Origin: Microbacterium sp. Marseille-Q6965
GTDB lineage: Bacteria > Actinomycetota > Actinomycetes > Actinomycetales > Microbacteriaceae
DNA: 64,000 bases
Assembly: GCF_946151065.1 (NCBI RefSeq)
Contig: NZ_CAMGZA010000001.1
Location: forward strand, 620,001 to 684,000
Direction: 5' to 3'
A program made the position numbers and the translations under genes. Position 1 is the stretch's first letter. Each line of letters starts with the position of its first letter. Positions 10,181 through 19,263 of the stretch are shown here, piece by piece. A model generated the notes under the pieces. The model was given only the letters and a program-made list of their open reading frames with translations. It searched no databases and had not been told where the DNA came from.

Positions 10181-12247
10181 ATGCGCTATCCCGAGGTCCG
10201 CCGCGGCGACACCATCGACGAGTTCACCCTCCCCGACGGATCCGTGGAACGGATCGCCGCGCCGTACCGGTGGCTGGAGGACGCCGACAGCGCCGAGACG
10301 CGCGCGTTCATCGAGGCCCAGAACGACTTCGCCGAGCCGATCCTCGCGGCGCTGCCCGCCCGCGGGGCGTTCCGGGAACGCCTGACCGAGCTGCTCTCCC
10401 GGCCGACACGCGGCGTCCCGCTGCAGCGGGGCGGGCGCCTGTTCGCGTGGCACGGCGATGGGCGCAATCAGGATGTGCTCGTCGTCGCCGACGACGCCGA
10501 CGGCCTCGAGGACGCACGGGTGCTGCTGGATCCGAACGACCTCTCCCCGGACGGCACCGTGGCCGTCACGGCCACGTCGCCGAGCCCCGACGGGTCGCTC
10601 ATGGCCTACGGCGTCGCGGACGGCGGCAGCGACTGGCGCACCATCCGCGTGCGCGATGTCGCCACGGGCGACGACGTGGACGACGTGATCGAGTGGACGA
10701 AGTGGAACCTGCCGGTGTGGCAGCCCGGCGGCCGCTCCTTCACCTACTGGGCATACGACGCCCCGAGCGACGACCCGCTGGTGGATCAGATGGGCGCGGG
10801 CCGCCTCATGCTGCATCGTCTCGGCACGCCCGTCTCCGAGGACGAGGTACTGTTCACCCGGCCGGAGGAGCCGCGCACCTTCGGCCGCCAGTGGCCGCGC
10901 GACGACAAGTGGTTCGTGTTCTCGACCGACACCGGCTCGTCCAGCGGCAACGACCTGGCGGTGAGGCGCCATGAGGAGCCGATGTCTGCCCTGCGTGCGC
11001 TCGCGACCGGTCATGAGCGCGAGTGGAACGCGGTCGGCGTTCGTGGCGACCTGCTGTACGTCGTCACCGACGCCGACGCCCCCCGCTACCGGCTCGTCGC
11101 GTTCGATCTCGCCGCGGACGATCCCGCCGCCACACTGCGGGAGATCGTGCCGCAGCATGCCGAGGACGTGCTGCTCGACGCCGCCCTCACCGCGAGCGGG
11201 CTCGTGCTCACGTACTCGCACGACGCGTCGCACCGGATGCAGCTGGCGGGTGACGACGGCGCGCTCGGCGACGAGCTGCCCCTCGGCAGCGGCGTCTCCA
11301 TCGAGAACTCCGACGCCGTCGCGGCGAGCGACACCGTGTTTGTGAAGACGCAGGGCTTCGTCGACCCGGGCACCCGCCACGAGATCATCGTGAACGGACG
11401 ACGGGTCGTCTCGCACCGCACATTGCCCGACCCGACCGCCGGCGCGATCCCTGCCGCCACCACGCGGATCCACGCGGCGAGCGCCGACGGCACGGTCGTG
11501 CCGGCGTTCCTCGTCACCCCCGAGGGAGCCCCCGACGGTCCGCGCCCGACCCTCATGTGGGGCTATGGCGGCTTCAACATCCCCATGAACCCCGGCTATC
11601 GCGCGATCTTCGCCGCCTGGGTGCAGGCGGGCGGCACGCTCGTCGTGCCAAACCTGCGCGGCGGCGGCGAGTTCGGCTCCGACTGGCACAAGGCGGGCAC
11701 GAAGGAGCGCAAGCAGAACGTCTTCGACGACCTCTTCGCCGTCGCCGAGCGCCTCATCGTCGACGGCATCACCACGCCGCAGCAGCTCGCGCTGCACGGC
11801 CGCTCGAACGGCGGGCTGCTCGCCGGTGCCGCGCTCACGCAGCGGCCCGAGCTGTGGGCGGCGGTGCTGCCGGGCGTGGGCGTGCTCGACATGCTGCGCT
11901 TCCACCGCTTCACCATCGGGTGGGCGTGGACCAGCGACTACGGCGACCCGGACGATCCCGAGGCGTTCGGCTACCTGCGCGCCTACTCGCCGCTGCACAA
12001 CGTCGTCGAAGGGCGCGCCTATCCGCCCACGCTCATCACGACGGGCGATCACGACGACCGCGTCGTCCCGGGCCACTCCTTCCAGTTCGCCGCCGCCCTG
12101 CAGCACGCGCAGGGTGGGGACGCACCGATCCTGCTCTCGGTCGACACCCGCGCCGGTCACGGCATGGGCAAGCCCCGCGACGCGCAGGCCCGGGAGTTCG
12201 CGGATCAGCTCGCCTTCGCCGCCCGTTTCACGGGGCTGACGCCCTAG
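10181..12247 (+). CDS. Prolyl oligopeptidase family serine peptidase (S9)
   Basis: A 688-residue cytosolic peptidase that likely cleaves short peptides after proline or a basic residue. The N-terminal half is the beta-propeller type; the C-terminal half is an alpha/beta hydrolase. The triad is visible: Ser542 in GRSNGGLLAGA, Asp at about 625-626 in GDHDDRVVPGHS, and His660 in AGHGMGKP. YGGFNIPMNPGY and NLRGGGEFGSDWH are typical of the S9A group. There is no signal peptide. The ATG start is placed at the predicted transcript 5' end. Whether it is a prolyl endopeptidase or oligopeptidase B type is not settled. Confidence 0.92.
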   Translation: MRYPEVRRGDTIDEFTLPDGSVERIAAPYRWLEDADSAETRAFIEAQNDFAEPILAALPARGAFRERLTELLSRPTRGVPLQRGGRLFAWHGDGRNQDVLVVADDADGLEDARVLLDPNDLSPDGTVAVTATSPSPDGSLMAYGVADGGSDWRTIRVRDVATGDDVDDVIEWTKWNLPVWQPGGRSFTYWAYDAPSDDPLVDQMGAGRLMLHRLGTPVSEDEVLFTRPEEPRTFGRQWPRDDKWFVFSTDTGSSSGNDLAVRRHEEPMSALRALATGHEREWNAVGVRGDLLYVVTDADAPRYRLVAFDLAADDPAATLREIVPQHAEDVLLDAALTASGLVLTYSHDASHRMQLAGDDGALGDELPLGSGVSIENSDAVAASDTVFVKTQGFVDPGTRHEIIVNGRRVVSHRTLPDPTAGAIPAATTRIHAASADGTVVPAFLVTPEGAPDGPRPTLMWGYGGFNIPMNPGYRAIFAAWVQAGGTLVVPNLRGGGEFGSDWHKAGTKERKQNVFDDLFAVAERLIVDGITTPQQLALHGRSNGGLLAGAALTQRPELWAAVLPGVGVLDMLRFHRFTIGWAWTSDYGDPDDPEAFGYLRAYSPLHNVVEGRAYPPTLITTGDHDDRVVPGHSFQFAAALQHAQGGDAPILLSVDTRAGHGMGKPRDAQAREFADQLAFAARFTGLTP

Positions 12248-12304
12248 CCTCGGCTCGGGCGTCGCCGCGACGGCCGTCGACGCGTCTGCCTGACGCGCCT
12301 GACG

Positions 12305-12342
12305 CCTCGGTCGACGGCCGCGGGGGCGGACGTCGACCGAGG
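12305..12342. terminator. Hairpin between S9 peptidase and PIN-PhoH genes
   Basis: A perfect 12-bp inverted repeat (CCTCGGTCGACG at 12305-12316 and its complement at 12331-12342, loop of 14). It lies between two convergent genes. A second overlapping pairing exists with GGCCGTCGAC at about 12272-12281. There is no T tract. Confidence 0.5.
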
Positions 12343-12368
12343 GATGCGGGCGGGGTGCGCCGCGCCTC

Positions 12369-13727
12369 TCAGGCCAGCTCGCCGACCTCCAGCAGGTCGG
12401 TCACGAGCGCCGCGATCGCCGACCGCTCCGAGCGCGTCAGGGTGATGTGGGCGAACAGGCCGTGCCCCTTCAGCGTCTCGATCACGCTCGCGATGCCGTC
12501 GTGGCGCCCGACGCGCAGGTTGTCGCGCTGCTGCACGTCGTGCGTGAGCACCACCTTGGAGTTCTGCCCGATCCGGCTCAGGACGGTGAGCAGCACGTTG
12601 CGCTCGAGCGACTGGGCCTCGTCGACGATCACGAACGCGTCGTGCAGGGAGCGGCCGCGAATGTGGGTGAGCGGCAGCACCTCGAGCATCCCGCGCTCCA
12701 CGACCTCATCGAGCACGTTTTGCGACACGACCGAGCCGAGCGTGTCGAACACCGCCTGGCCCCAGGGGTTCATCTTCTCCGCCTGGTCGCCGGGCAGATA
12801 GCCCAGCTCCTGCCCGCCCACGGCGAACAGCGGCCGGAAGACGATGATCTTCTTCTGCTGCTGCTTCTCGAGGACCGCTTCGAGGCCGGCGCACAGCGCC
12901 AGCGCCGACTTGCCGGTGCCTGCCTTGCCGCCCAGCGAGACGATGCCGACCTCGGGGTCGGTCAGCAGGTCGATCGCGATCCGTTGCTCGGCCGAGCGGC
13001 CGTGCAGGCCGAACACATCGCTGTCCCCGCGCACCAGGCGATACGCGCCCTCCCCCGTGACCCTGCCGAGGGCGGACCCCCGCTCGGACTGGATGACGAG
13101 GCCGGTGTTGACCGGGATGCCCACGAGGTCGTCGTGCACGCCGACCTCCGCCTCGTACAGATCGGCCATCTCGTCGCCCGACAGCGCGAGCGAGGCAAGG
13201 CCCGTCCAGCCCGAGTCCACCGCCTGCTCCGCCAGGTACTCCTCGGCAGCCAGACCGAGCGAGGCGGCCTTCACGCGCATCGGCAGGTCCTTGGAGACCA
13301 CCGTCACGGACTGCCCGTCCTGCTGCAGATGCATCGCCACCGCCAGGATGCGGCTGTCGTTGTCGCTGAGCCGGATTCCGCTGGGCAGCACCGACTGATC
13401 GGTGTTGTTCAGTTCCACGCGCAGCGTGCCGCCCGCGCCGACGGGAACGGGGAAGTCGAGGCGGCCGTGTTCGATGCGCAGATCGTCGAGATGGCGCAGC
13501 GCCTGCCGGGCGAAATAGCCGAGCTCCGGGTCGTGGCGCTTGCCCTCGAGCTCGCCCACCACGACGACCGGGATCACCACGGAGTGCTCGGCGAATCGGA
13601 AGAACGCGCGCGGATCGCTCAGGAGCACCGACGTGTCGAGCACATACGTCCGCAGATCCTGGTCCTGCTCCTGCACCGTTTCGCGAGCGGAACGCTGCCG
13701 ACGCTGCACCGTGTTGCCAGTGGTCAC
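12369..13727 (-). CDS. PIN domain plus PhoH-like ATPase fusion
   Basis: A two-domain protein of 452 residues: an N-terminal PIN ribonuclease domain ([12 protein letters not shown], then acidic positions in [10 protein letters not shown]) and a C-terminal PhoH-type ATPase with Walker A GKAGTGKS and Walker B VIVDEAQ, followed by LTHDVQQRD. Such PhoH2 proteins are reported in mycobacteria to couple RNA unwinding and cleavage. The GTG at 13727 has GGGGAG nine bases upstream and is preferred over longer readings. It is transcribed alone, towards the S9 peptidase. Confidence 0.92.
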   Translation of the reverse strand: MTTGNTVQRRQRSARETVQEQDQDLRTYVLDTSVLLSDPRAFFRFAEHSVVIPVVVVGELEGKRHDPELGYFARQALRHLDDLRIEHGRLDFPVPVGAGGTLRVELNNTDQSVLPSGIRLSDNDSRILAVAMHLQQDGQSVTVVSKDLPMRVKAASLGLAAEEYLAEQAVDSGWTGLASLALSGDEMADLYEAEVGVHDDLVGIPVNTGLVIQSERGSALGRVTGEGAYRLVRGDSDVFGLHGRSAEQRIAIDLLTDPEVGIVSLGGKAGTGKSALALCAGLEAVLEKQQQKKIIVFRPLFAVGGQELGYLPGDQAEKMNPWGQAVFDTLGSVVSQNVLDEVVERGMLEVLPLTHIRGRSLHDAFVIVDEAQSLERNVLLTVLSRIGQNSKVVLTHDVQQRDNLRVGRHDGIASVIETLKGHGLFAHITLTRSERSAIAALVTDLLEVGELA

Positions 13728-13910
13728 AACCCACTCCCCGCCCCGGGCTCTGCCCGGCTCACAGCGAGTCGACCGTTGGCCACGAGTCGAGATCCAGATG
13801 GTCGACCCGATCGGACGCCTTGTCCGATGGCATGAACGTATGGCCGCGCGCGCGTCCGCGCGCACGGCACGCCGGGCGTGTCGGATTACGGGTTCGTGAA
13901 TTCCCGGCGA

Positions 13911-15029
13911 CTACGCGCCGCGCGGCGCCGCGGCCAGCGCGTCGGCGAGCATGCCGAAGGTCTCGTCGTCCGTGCCCACGTGCGGGGCGACGCGGATGAG
14001 GTTGCTGCGCGAGGTCACGGTCACGCCGCGGTTCGCGAGCGCGGCGGCCAGCGGAGCGACGTGCTCGGGTCGCGGCGCCAGGGCGACGAATCCGGCGCGC
14101 CGCTCGGGCTCGCGCGGCGTGAGCACCCGCATGCCGTGGGCGTCGGCGAGCGCGATGACGCGGTCCGTGAGCGAGCCCAGCTCGTCCTGGATCGCCGCCA
14201 CGCCGACCGCCGCCACCTCGCTCACGGCCGCGGCCAGTCGGCTCGCCGCCAGCCAGTCGGGCTCGGAGAGCCGGTAGGCCTGGGCGGTGGGGTGGGGCGG
14301 GGGCACCTCGTCGAAGGCGATGCCCGCCTCGGTCGCCACGTGGCCCGAGAGCACGGGACGGATGACCTCGCGCGCCCGTGCCCCGAACCACGCGAAGCCC
14401 GTGCCGCGGCCCGCCCGCAGCCACTTGTACCCGTGGCCGCAGACCACATCGGCGGCGGCGTAGTCGGCGACGATCGTGCCGAAGCCCTGCGTGTCATCGA
14501 CGATGAGCAGCCGGTCCTCGCCCAGCACCTCGCGCAGCGCGCGCAGGTCGGCGCGGAATCCGGTGCGCGAATCGACGGAGCTCACGACGAGCGCGCGCGT
14601 GTCGTCGCGCAGCGCGTCGGCGACCGCCTCCGGCGTGACGAAGCCCGACGGCGGGGTCATCCACTGCGGCGTCACCCGACCGAAGGACTCCGCGGCGCGG
14701 ACGATGAGGGTCGGGATCGTCGGGAACTCGGCCGCCGAGGCCAGCACGCCGCCCTCGAGCCCGAACACGGCCTGCGCCATGCCGTAGCTGGTCGAGGGCT
14801 GCAGCGTCACCTCGTCGGCCACGCCGCCCAGCAGCTCGGCGACGGCCTCCCGCGCCTCGCGCACGCGCCCGGCGACGTGGTCGATGCTCGACGCGCGACC
14901 GGTGCCGAGCATGTTGACGTCGGCGACGACCTCGTCCCGCACCGTCGCCGAGAGCGGCCCGAACGCCGCGAAGTTGAGGTAACCGGGCTCGCCGGTGAAG
15001 GTTGCCCGATAGTCCGAGATGCTGCTCAC
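13911..15029 (-). CDS. Class V aminotransferase-fold PLP enzyme
   Basis: A fold-type I PLP enzyme, 372 residues. The PLP lysine is K202 in HGYKWLRAG, with Asp178/179 and Gln181 (DDTQGFG) holding the cofactor ring and nitrogen. N-terminal YLNFAAFGPLS matches aminotransferase V / kynureninase-like members. The GTG at 15029 lacks a clear ribosome site but has CATGAT six bases upstream, a weak version of the leaderless pattern. It lies 38 bases downstream of the start of the uppS-like gene's stop region, on the same strand, and may share its transcript. Substrate unknown. Confidence 0.85.
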   Translation of the reverse strand: MSSISDYRATFTGEPGYLNFAAFGPLSATVRDEVVADVNMLGTGRASSIDHVAGRVREAREAVAELLGGVADEVTLQPSTSYGMAQAVFGLEGGVLASAAEFPTIPTLIVRAAESFGRVTPQWMTPPSGFVTPEAVADALRDDTRALVVSSVDSRTGFRADLRALREVLGEDRLLIVDDTQGFGTIVADYAAADVVCGHGYKWLRAGRGTGFAWFGARAREVIRPVLSGHVATEAGIAFDEVPPPHPTAQAYRLSEPDWLAASRLAAAVSEVAAVGVAAIQDELGSLTDRVIALADAHGMRVLTPREPERRAGFVALAPRPEHVAPLAAALANRGVTVTSRSNLIRVAPHVGTDDETFGMLADALAAAPRGA

Positions 15030-15066
15030 TCGATCATCATGACACCCGCGGGGACGCGGCGCCGGG

Positions 15067-15852
15067 TCAGCCGCCGAAACGGCGCTCGCGACTGGCGTAG
15101 TCGCGGATCGCGCGGAGGAAGTCGATGCGCCGCAGGTCGGGGCCCAGCGCCTCCACGAAGTAGAACTCGCTGTGCGCGCTCTGCCACACGAGGAAGTCGC
15201 TGAGTCGCTGCTCCCCGCTCGTACGGATCACGAGATCCGGGTCCGGCTGGCCGCCGGTGTACAGGTGCTCGCCGATGACCTCGGGGGTGAGGCTGGCCGC
15301 CAGCTCCTCGAGGGAGCCGCCGCGCTCGTCGTGCTTCTGGATGATCTTGCGCACGGCATCGACGATCTCGGCGCGCCCGCCGTACCCGACGGCCAGGTTG
15401 ACGTGCAGGCCGGTGTTGCCGCCCGTGCGCTCCTCCGCATCGCGCAGCGCCATGACGAGGGAGTCGGGAAGGTCGTCGACGCGGCCCACGTGCTGCACGC
15501 GCCAGTCGCCCCGCCCCGCGAGGCGGTGGGCGAGCCCCTCGATGATCTCGATGAGATCGCTCAGCTCGGCGGCGTCGCGCTTGCGCACGTTGTCATTGGA
15601 GAGCAGGTAGAGCGTGACGACGCCCACCCCGAGCTCGTCGCACCACTCGAGGAACTCGACCATCTTCCGGGCACCCGCGCGGTGGCCGTCCGCGGGCGTA
15701 CGTAGGCCGAGCTGTCGGGCCCAGCGCCGGTTGCCGTCGATCATCATCGCGACATGGTGCGGCACGGCGGCCCGATCGATCTCGCGCCGCAGCCGCGCGG
15801 TGTAGAGCCGGTAGAGGGGACCGAGCCCCTGCCCCGAACGTCCGCTGTTCAC
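15067..15852 (-). CDS. uppS: cis-Prenyltransferase (isoprenyl / undecaprenyl diphosphate synthase)
   Basis: Condenses isopentenyl diphosphate units in cis to make polyprenyl diphosphate, the lipid carrier for cell wall synthesis. The catalytic Asp39 is in MMIDGNRRWA; the second signature RTSGEQRLSDFLVWQSAHSE is near the C-terminus. Length is 261 residues. Actinobacteria often carry two paralogues, one for a short (C15) product; which one this is cannot be told. The GTG at 15852 fits a leaderless transcript (TAGGGT six bases upstream). It is divergent from the hemolysin III gene. Confidence 0.93.
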   Translation of the reverse strand: MNSGRSGQGLGPLYRLYTARLRREIDRAAVPHHVAMMIDGNRRWARQLGLRTPADGHRAGARKMVEFLEWCDELGVGVVTLYLLSNDNVRKRDAAELSDLIEIIEGLAHRLAGRGDWRVQHVGRVDDLPDSLVMALRDAEERTGGNTGLHVNLAVGYGGRAEIVDAVRKIIQKHDERGGSLEELAASLTPEVIGEHLYTGGQPDPDLVIRTSGEQRLSDFLVWQSAHSEFYFVEALGPDLRRIDFLRAIRDYASRERRFGG

Positions 15853-15858
15853 GGATCC

Positions 15859-15864
15859 ACCCTA
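15859..15864 (-). promoter_or_regulatory. Leaderless -10 of uppS
   Basis: TAGGGT on the minus strand, six bases before the GTG at 15852. Confidence 0.5.
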
Positions 15865-15930
15865 GTCACGCGCTCGGGCGGGATGCCTGGACGCGGCCGA
15901 CGCGTGCACCGGGCGGCATGAATTCGCACG

Positions 15931-15936
15931 TAGTCT
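15931..15936 (+). promoter_or_regulatory. Leaderless -10 of the hemolysin III gene
   Basis: TAGTCT, six bases before the ATG at 15943. Confidence 0.5.
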
Positions 15937-15942
15937 CGGACC

Positions 15943-16665
15943 ATGAGCCGACGTTCGCGCGCCCCCGAGGTCCCGCAGCTGCCCCTCATCGAAGCCTCCG
16001 CCGTCGACGCGGTCGTCGACGTCAAGCCGACGTGGCGCGGCTGGATCCACGCCGGTACCTTCCCCGTGGCGATCGTCACGGGGGTCGTGCTCATCAGTCT
16101 CGCGGAGGGCGCGACGGCGAAGTGGGCGTCGACCGTGTTCATGGCGTCGTCGCTGCTGCTGTTCGGCAACTCGGCCATGTACCACCGGTTCGACTGGAGC
16201 CCGACCGTCAAGGCGATCCTCAAGCGCATCGACCACGCCAACATCCTCCTGCTGATCGCCGGCACCTACACCCCGATCGCGTTGCTCGCTCTGCCGTTCC
16301 CGGAGGGGACGATCCTGCTCGTCGTCGTGTGGAGCGGCGCACTGCTGGGGATCCTGTTCCGCGTGCTGTGGATCGGGGCTCCCCGATGGCTCTACGTGGC
16401 GCTGTATTTGGCCCTCGGCTGGGCGGCCGTGATGTACATGCCGCAGCTGTTCGAGGCGAACTTGGCAATGGTGATCCTCGTCATCGTCGGCGGCGTGCTC
16501 TACACGATCGGAGCGGTCGTGTACGCCATGAAGCGCCCCAACCCGTGGCCTCGGCACTTCGGCTTCCACGAGATCTTCCACGTGTGCACGGTGCTGGCGT
16601 TCCTGTGCCACTGGACCGCCGCGCTGCTGCTGGCGATCAACCCGCCCTTCAACGGTCCCGCCTGA
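15943..16665 (+). CDS. Hemolysin III / TrhA-type seven-helix membrane protein
   Basis: A 240-residue PAQR-type membrane protein. Conserved features are present in order: NSAMYHRFDWSP with the first His, RIDHANILLLIAGTYTP, and the C-terminal GFHEIFHVCTVLAFLCHW with two further His residues that hold the metal in this superfamily. Seven hydrophobic spans follow the usual pattern. E. coli TrhA has been linked to membrane energetics and lipid homeostasis rather than haemolysis; the role here is unknown. The start codon matches a leaderless promoter. Confidence 0.93.
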   Translation: MSRRSRAPEVPQLPLIEASAVDAVVDVKPTWRGWIHAGTFPVAIVTGVVLISLAEGATAKWASTVFMASSLLLFGNSAMYHRFDWSPTVKAILKRIDHANILLLIAGTYTPIALLALPFPEGTILLVVVWSGALLGILFRVLWIGAPRWLYVALYLALGWAAVMYMPQLFEANLAMVILVIVGGVLYTIGAVVYAMKRPNPWPRHFGFHEIFHVCTVLAFLCHWTAALLLAINPPFNGPA

Positions 16666-16677
16666 CGGGCGAACCGC

Positions 16678-16932
16678 TCAGCGGCCGCGGTCGTCCTCGA
16701 CGCCGTCGCCGCGGGCGGCCGCCTCCTCGGCATCGAGCGCCTCGTTCGCCTCCTCGCGGTACCGCACGCGGCGCACCCGGCGCAGCATGTCGAGCACGAG
16801 CAGCACGACCACGACGACGAGGAGCGCGACCACGGCGAAGCCGAGCGGACCCGGCGTCACCTGGTCGGGGTCGACGGTCGGGGTGGGGGTGGGCGTGACC
16901 GCCTGCGCGACGATCCAGCCGAGTCCGTGCAT
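16678..16932 (-). CDS. Small single-span membrane protein, function unknown
   Basis: An 84-residue protein with a TP-rich segment (VTPTPTPTVDPDQVTPG), one transmembrane span at about residues 31-48 (FAVVALLVVVVVLLVLDML) and an acidic cytoplasmic tail. I do not recognise a family. It is convergent with the hemolysin III gene (12 bases apart) and divergent from the DUF4307-like gene; from memory this order is common in Microbacterium. Confidence 0.65.
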   Translation of the reverse strand: MHGLGWIVAQAVTPTPTPTVDPDQVTPGPLGFAVVALLVVVVVLLVLDMLRRVRRVRYREEANEALDAEEAAARGDGVEDDRGR

Positions 16933-16993
16933 TCTGTCCTCATTCCCGACGTAGCCTGGAGTACCAGCCTACGTTCCTTCCCCCGGAGATTCC

Positions 16994-17383
16994 GTGACCA
17001 CCAAGGCCGAGCTCGACGAGCGATACGGACGCACTCGCCGCGGTCGCCGCGCGGGATGGATCACGATCGGCGCTTTCGCGGCGCTCGCGGTGGGATGGCT
17101 GACGTGGACGACGGTGGCGTCCACCATCGACGACGTCGGAGTCGACGACCTCGGCTTCGAGGTGGTCGATGAGCGCGCCGTGGAGGTGTCGTTCCAGTTC
17201 ACCGCTCCCCTCGGCCGCGATGTCGTGTGTGTGCTCGAGGCACTCGACGAGGACTTCGGCGTCGTGGGATGGAAGGTGTTCGAGTACCCCGCCACCGAGA
17301 GTCACGCGCAGCAGCACCGGGAGACCGTGCCGACCGTCGCGGAGGCGACGACCGGTTTGGTGAACTCCTGCCGGGTGTCGTAG
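16994..17383 (+). CDS. DUF4307-like membrane protein
   Basis: A 129-residue actinobacterial protein of unknown function. The N-terminal ELDERYGRTRRGRR is followed by one membrane span at about residues 22-40 and an extracytoplasmic beta-rich domain with two cysteines (VVCVLEALDEDFGVVGW and NSCRVS) that could form a disulfide, a typical layout for DUF4307. The GTG at 16994 has CCGGAG upstream. It precedes greA, separated by a hairpin. Confidence 0.8.
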   Translation: MTTKAELDERYGRTRRGRRAGWITIGAFAALAVGWLTWTTVASTIDDVGVDDLGFEVVDERAVEVSFQFTAPLGRDVVCVLEALDEDFGVVGWKVFEYPATESHAQQHRETVPTVAEATTGLVNSCRVS

Positions 17384-17402
17384 GCTGACGCACCAGAACC
17401 TT

Positions 17403-17430
17403 GACGCCCCGGCCGGTGCCGGGGCGTCTT
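17403..17430 (+). terminator. Terminator between the DUF4307-like gene and greA
   Basis: An 11-bp perfect stem, GACGCCCCGGC (17403-17413) with its complement (17418-17428), loop CGGT, then TTT. It lies 19 bases after the DUF4307-like stop. Confidence 0.8.
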
Positions 17431-17458
17431 TCACATCCTGCTACGAAGGGATAAAGCC

Positions 17459-17941
17459 GTGTCGAACGACACCACGTTCCTCACTCAGGAGGCCTACGAC
17501 CGCCTCGCCGCCGAGCTCGAGCACCTCAGCACGGTGGGCCGAGAGGAGATCGCCAAGCGCATCGAGGCCGCCCGCGAGGAGGGCGACCTTCGCGAGAACG
17601 GCGGCTACCACGCCGCCAAGGACGAGCAGGGCAAGCAGGAGGCCCGCATCCGCACGCTGCAGGCGCTGCTCAAGGACGCCGTCGTCGGCGAGGCGCCTCA
17701 GTCCGACGGCACGGTGCAGTCCGGCACCGTCGTCACCGCGCTCATCCTCGGCGATGAGGAGCGCTTCCTGCTCGGCAGCCGCGAGATCGCCGGTGGCACC
17801 GACCTCGACGTGTACAGCGAGAAGAGCCCGCTGGGCGCGGCGATCCTGGGCCTCAAGGAGGGCGACAAGACCTCCTACGAGGCGCCCAACGGCAAGCAGA
17901 TCCCCGTCGAGATCATCAAGGTCGAGACCTTCGTCGGCTGA
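17459..17941 (+). CDS. greA: Transcription elongation factor GreA
   Basis: Rescues backtracked RNA polymerase by stimulating transcript cleavage. The N-terminal coiled coil carries the GreA signature EGDLRENGGYHAAKDEQGK, with the acidic tip near Asp and Glu at about residues 42-45, and the C-terminal FKBP-like domain ends in SPLGAAILGLKEGD. Length is 160 residues. The GTG at 17459 has GAAGGG upstream. It appears monocistronic between two hairpins, so its promoter probably lies upstream of the first hairpin or within the short gap. Confidence 0.96.
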   Translation: MSNDTTFLTQEAYDRLAAELEHLSTVGREEIAKRIEAAREEGDLRENGGYHAAKDEQGKQEARIRTLQALLKDAVVGEAPQSDGTVQSGTVVTALILGDEERFLLGSREIAGGTDLDVYSEKSPLGAAILGLKEGDKTSYEAPNGKQIPVEIIKVETFVG

Positions 17942-17950
17942 CGCCGGCTC

Positions 17951-17993
17951 TCGCGCGGGGGTCTGGGGCGCGCGCCCCACCACCCCCGCGCGA
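17951..17993. terminator. Hairpin between greA and ilvA (convergent)
   Basis: A 12-bp inverted repeat, TCGCGCGGGGGT at 17951-17962 and its complement at 17982-17993. The 19-base loop can form an inner hairpin (TGGGGCGCGCGCCCCA). Confidence 0.65.
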
Positions 17994-18006
17994 CGTGTTC
18001 GGCTAC

Positions 18007-19263
18007 TCAGTCCGGCATCAGCTCGGGGCGGAAGCCCGCGTCGCGCAGCGCCTGCAGCACGAGATCGCGGTGCTCGGTGCCGCGCAGCTCCACCGACACC
18101 TGCAGGTTCACCTCGCTGATCTGCAGTCCCTGCCCGTGCCGGGTGTGCAGCACCTCGATGACGTTGCCGCCCGCGTCGGCGATCACCTGCGACACCTGCA
18201 CGAGCTGACCCGGACGGTCGGGCAGCGGCACGCGCACGGTCATGTACCGCCCGGAGGCGGCCAGCCCGTGCGCGATGACGCGCTGCATGAGCAGCGGGTC
18301 GATGTTCCCGCCCGTCAGGACCGCCACGGTGTGCCCCTGCGAGCGCACCTTGCCCGCCATGATCGCCGCGACGCCCACGGCGCCGGCCGGCTCCACGACC
18401 ACCTTGGCGCGCTCCAGCAGCGCGAGCAGCGCGCGGGCGATGTCGTCGTCGCTGACCGTGACGACCTCGTCCACGAGCTCGCGGATGATCTCGAAGGGCA
18501 CGTCGCCGGGGCGCGCCACGAGGATGCCGTCGGCGATCGTCGGCGTGGTCTCGACGGCCACAGGGTGCCCGGCGGCGAGCGACGGCAGCACCGGTGCGGC
18601 GTTCTCGGACTGCACGCCGACGATCCGGACCGTGCGGCCCGCCGCCGCGGCCCGCGCCTTCGCCGCCGCGGCGACGCCCGCGATGAGTCCCCCACCCCCG
18701 ATCCCGAGGACGATCGTCTCCACGTCGGGCGCCTCGTCCATCACCTCCAGACCGAGCGTGGCCTGGCCGGTGACGATGTCACGGTGATCGAACGGGTGGA
18801 TGAGCACGGCGCCCGTGCGCTCTGCGTGCTCCGCCGCCAGCCGCAGGGGCTCGGTGACGGTCTCGCCCTGCAACACGACCTCGGCGCCGTAGCCCCGGGT
18901 GGCGAGCAGCTTGGGAACGGGCACACCGAGCGGCATGTAGATGGTGGCGTGGATGCCGAGCTCGCGCGCGGCGAGCGCCACGCCCTGCGCATGGTTGCCG
19001 GCCGAGGCGGCGACGACTCCGCGCGCCCGCTCCTCGGGGGTCAGGCGTGAGAGCCGATACGTGGCGCCGCGCACCTTGAACGAGCCGGTGCGCTGCAGGT
19101 TTTCGAGCTTCAGGCTCACGGGGTGGCCGAGCACCTCGGTGAGGTGCTGAGAGGGCTGCAGCGGCGTGCGCTCGATGACACCGGCCAGGCTCGCCGCCGC
19201 GGCCTCGATCTCGGCGAGCCCCGGTGCCGCCGAGATGCCCTGCGTGTGCTCGGTCGTCGTCAT
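18007..19263 (-). CDS. ilvA: Threonine ammonia-lyase with ACT domain
   Basis: PLP-dependent deamination of L-threonine to 2-oxobutyrate. The PLP lysine is K63 in TGSFKVRGA; the glycine loop GIGGGGLIAG binds the cofactor phosphate. The last 80 residues form a single ACT-like domain (YMTVRVPLPDRPGQLVQVSQ). Length, 418 residues, matches the shorter TdcB/CTN form with one ACT domain rather than the 510-residue E. coli IlvA. The ATG overlaps the stop of the upstream permease gene (ATGA). Catabolic versus biosynthetic role is not decided by sequence. Confidence 0.93.
   Translation of the reverse strand: MTTTEHTQGISAAPGLAEIEAAAASLAGVIERTPLQPSQHLTEVLGHPVSLKLENLQRTGSFKVRGATYRLSRLTPEERARGVVAASAGNHAQGVALAARELGIHATIYMPLGVPVPKLLATRGYGAEVVLQGETVTEPLRLAAEHAERTGAVLIHPFDHRDIVTGQATLGLEVMDEAPDVETIVLGIGGGGLIAGVAAAAKARAAAAGRTVRIVGVQSENAAPVLPSLAAGHPVAVETTPTIADGILVARPGDVPFEIIRELVDEVVTVSDDDIARALLALLERAKVVVEPAGAVGVAAIMAGKVRSQGHTVAVLTGGNIDPLLMQRVIAHGLAASGRYMTVRVPLPDRPGQLVQVSQVIADAGGNVIEVLHTRHGQGLQISEVNLQVSVELRGTEHRDLVLQALRDAGFRPELMPD

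Noticed and set aside
7892-12160. A 1422-codon open frame on the minus strand across cstA and the S9 peptidase
   Set aside because: It crosses a divergent promoter region and two clear genes in other frames, and its composition (Arg, Gly, His) is that of a shadow frame.
13728-13910. GC-alternating run (GCGCGCGCG) and a possible TACGTT -10 upstream of the PIN-PhoH gene
   Set aside because: The repeats are low-complexity and no -35 or operator stands out; nothing firm can be annotated in this 183-base gap.
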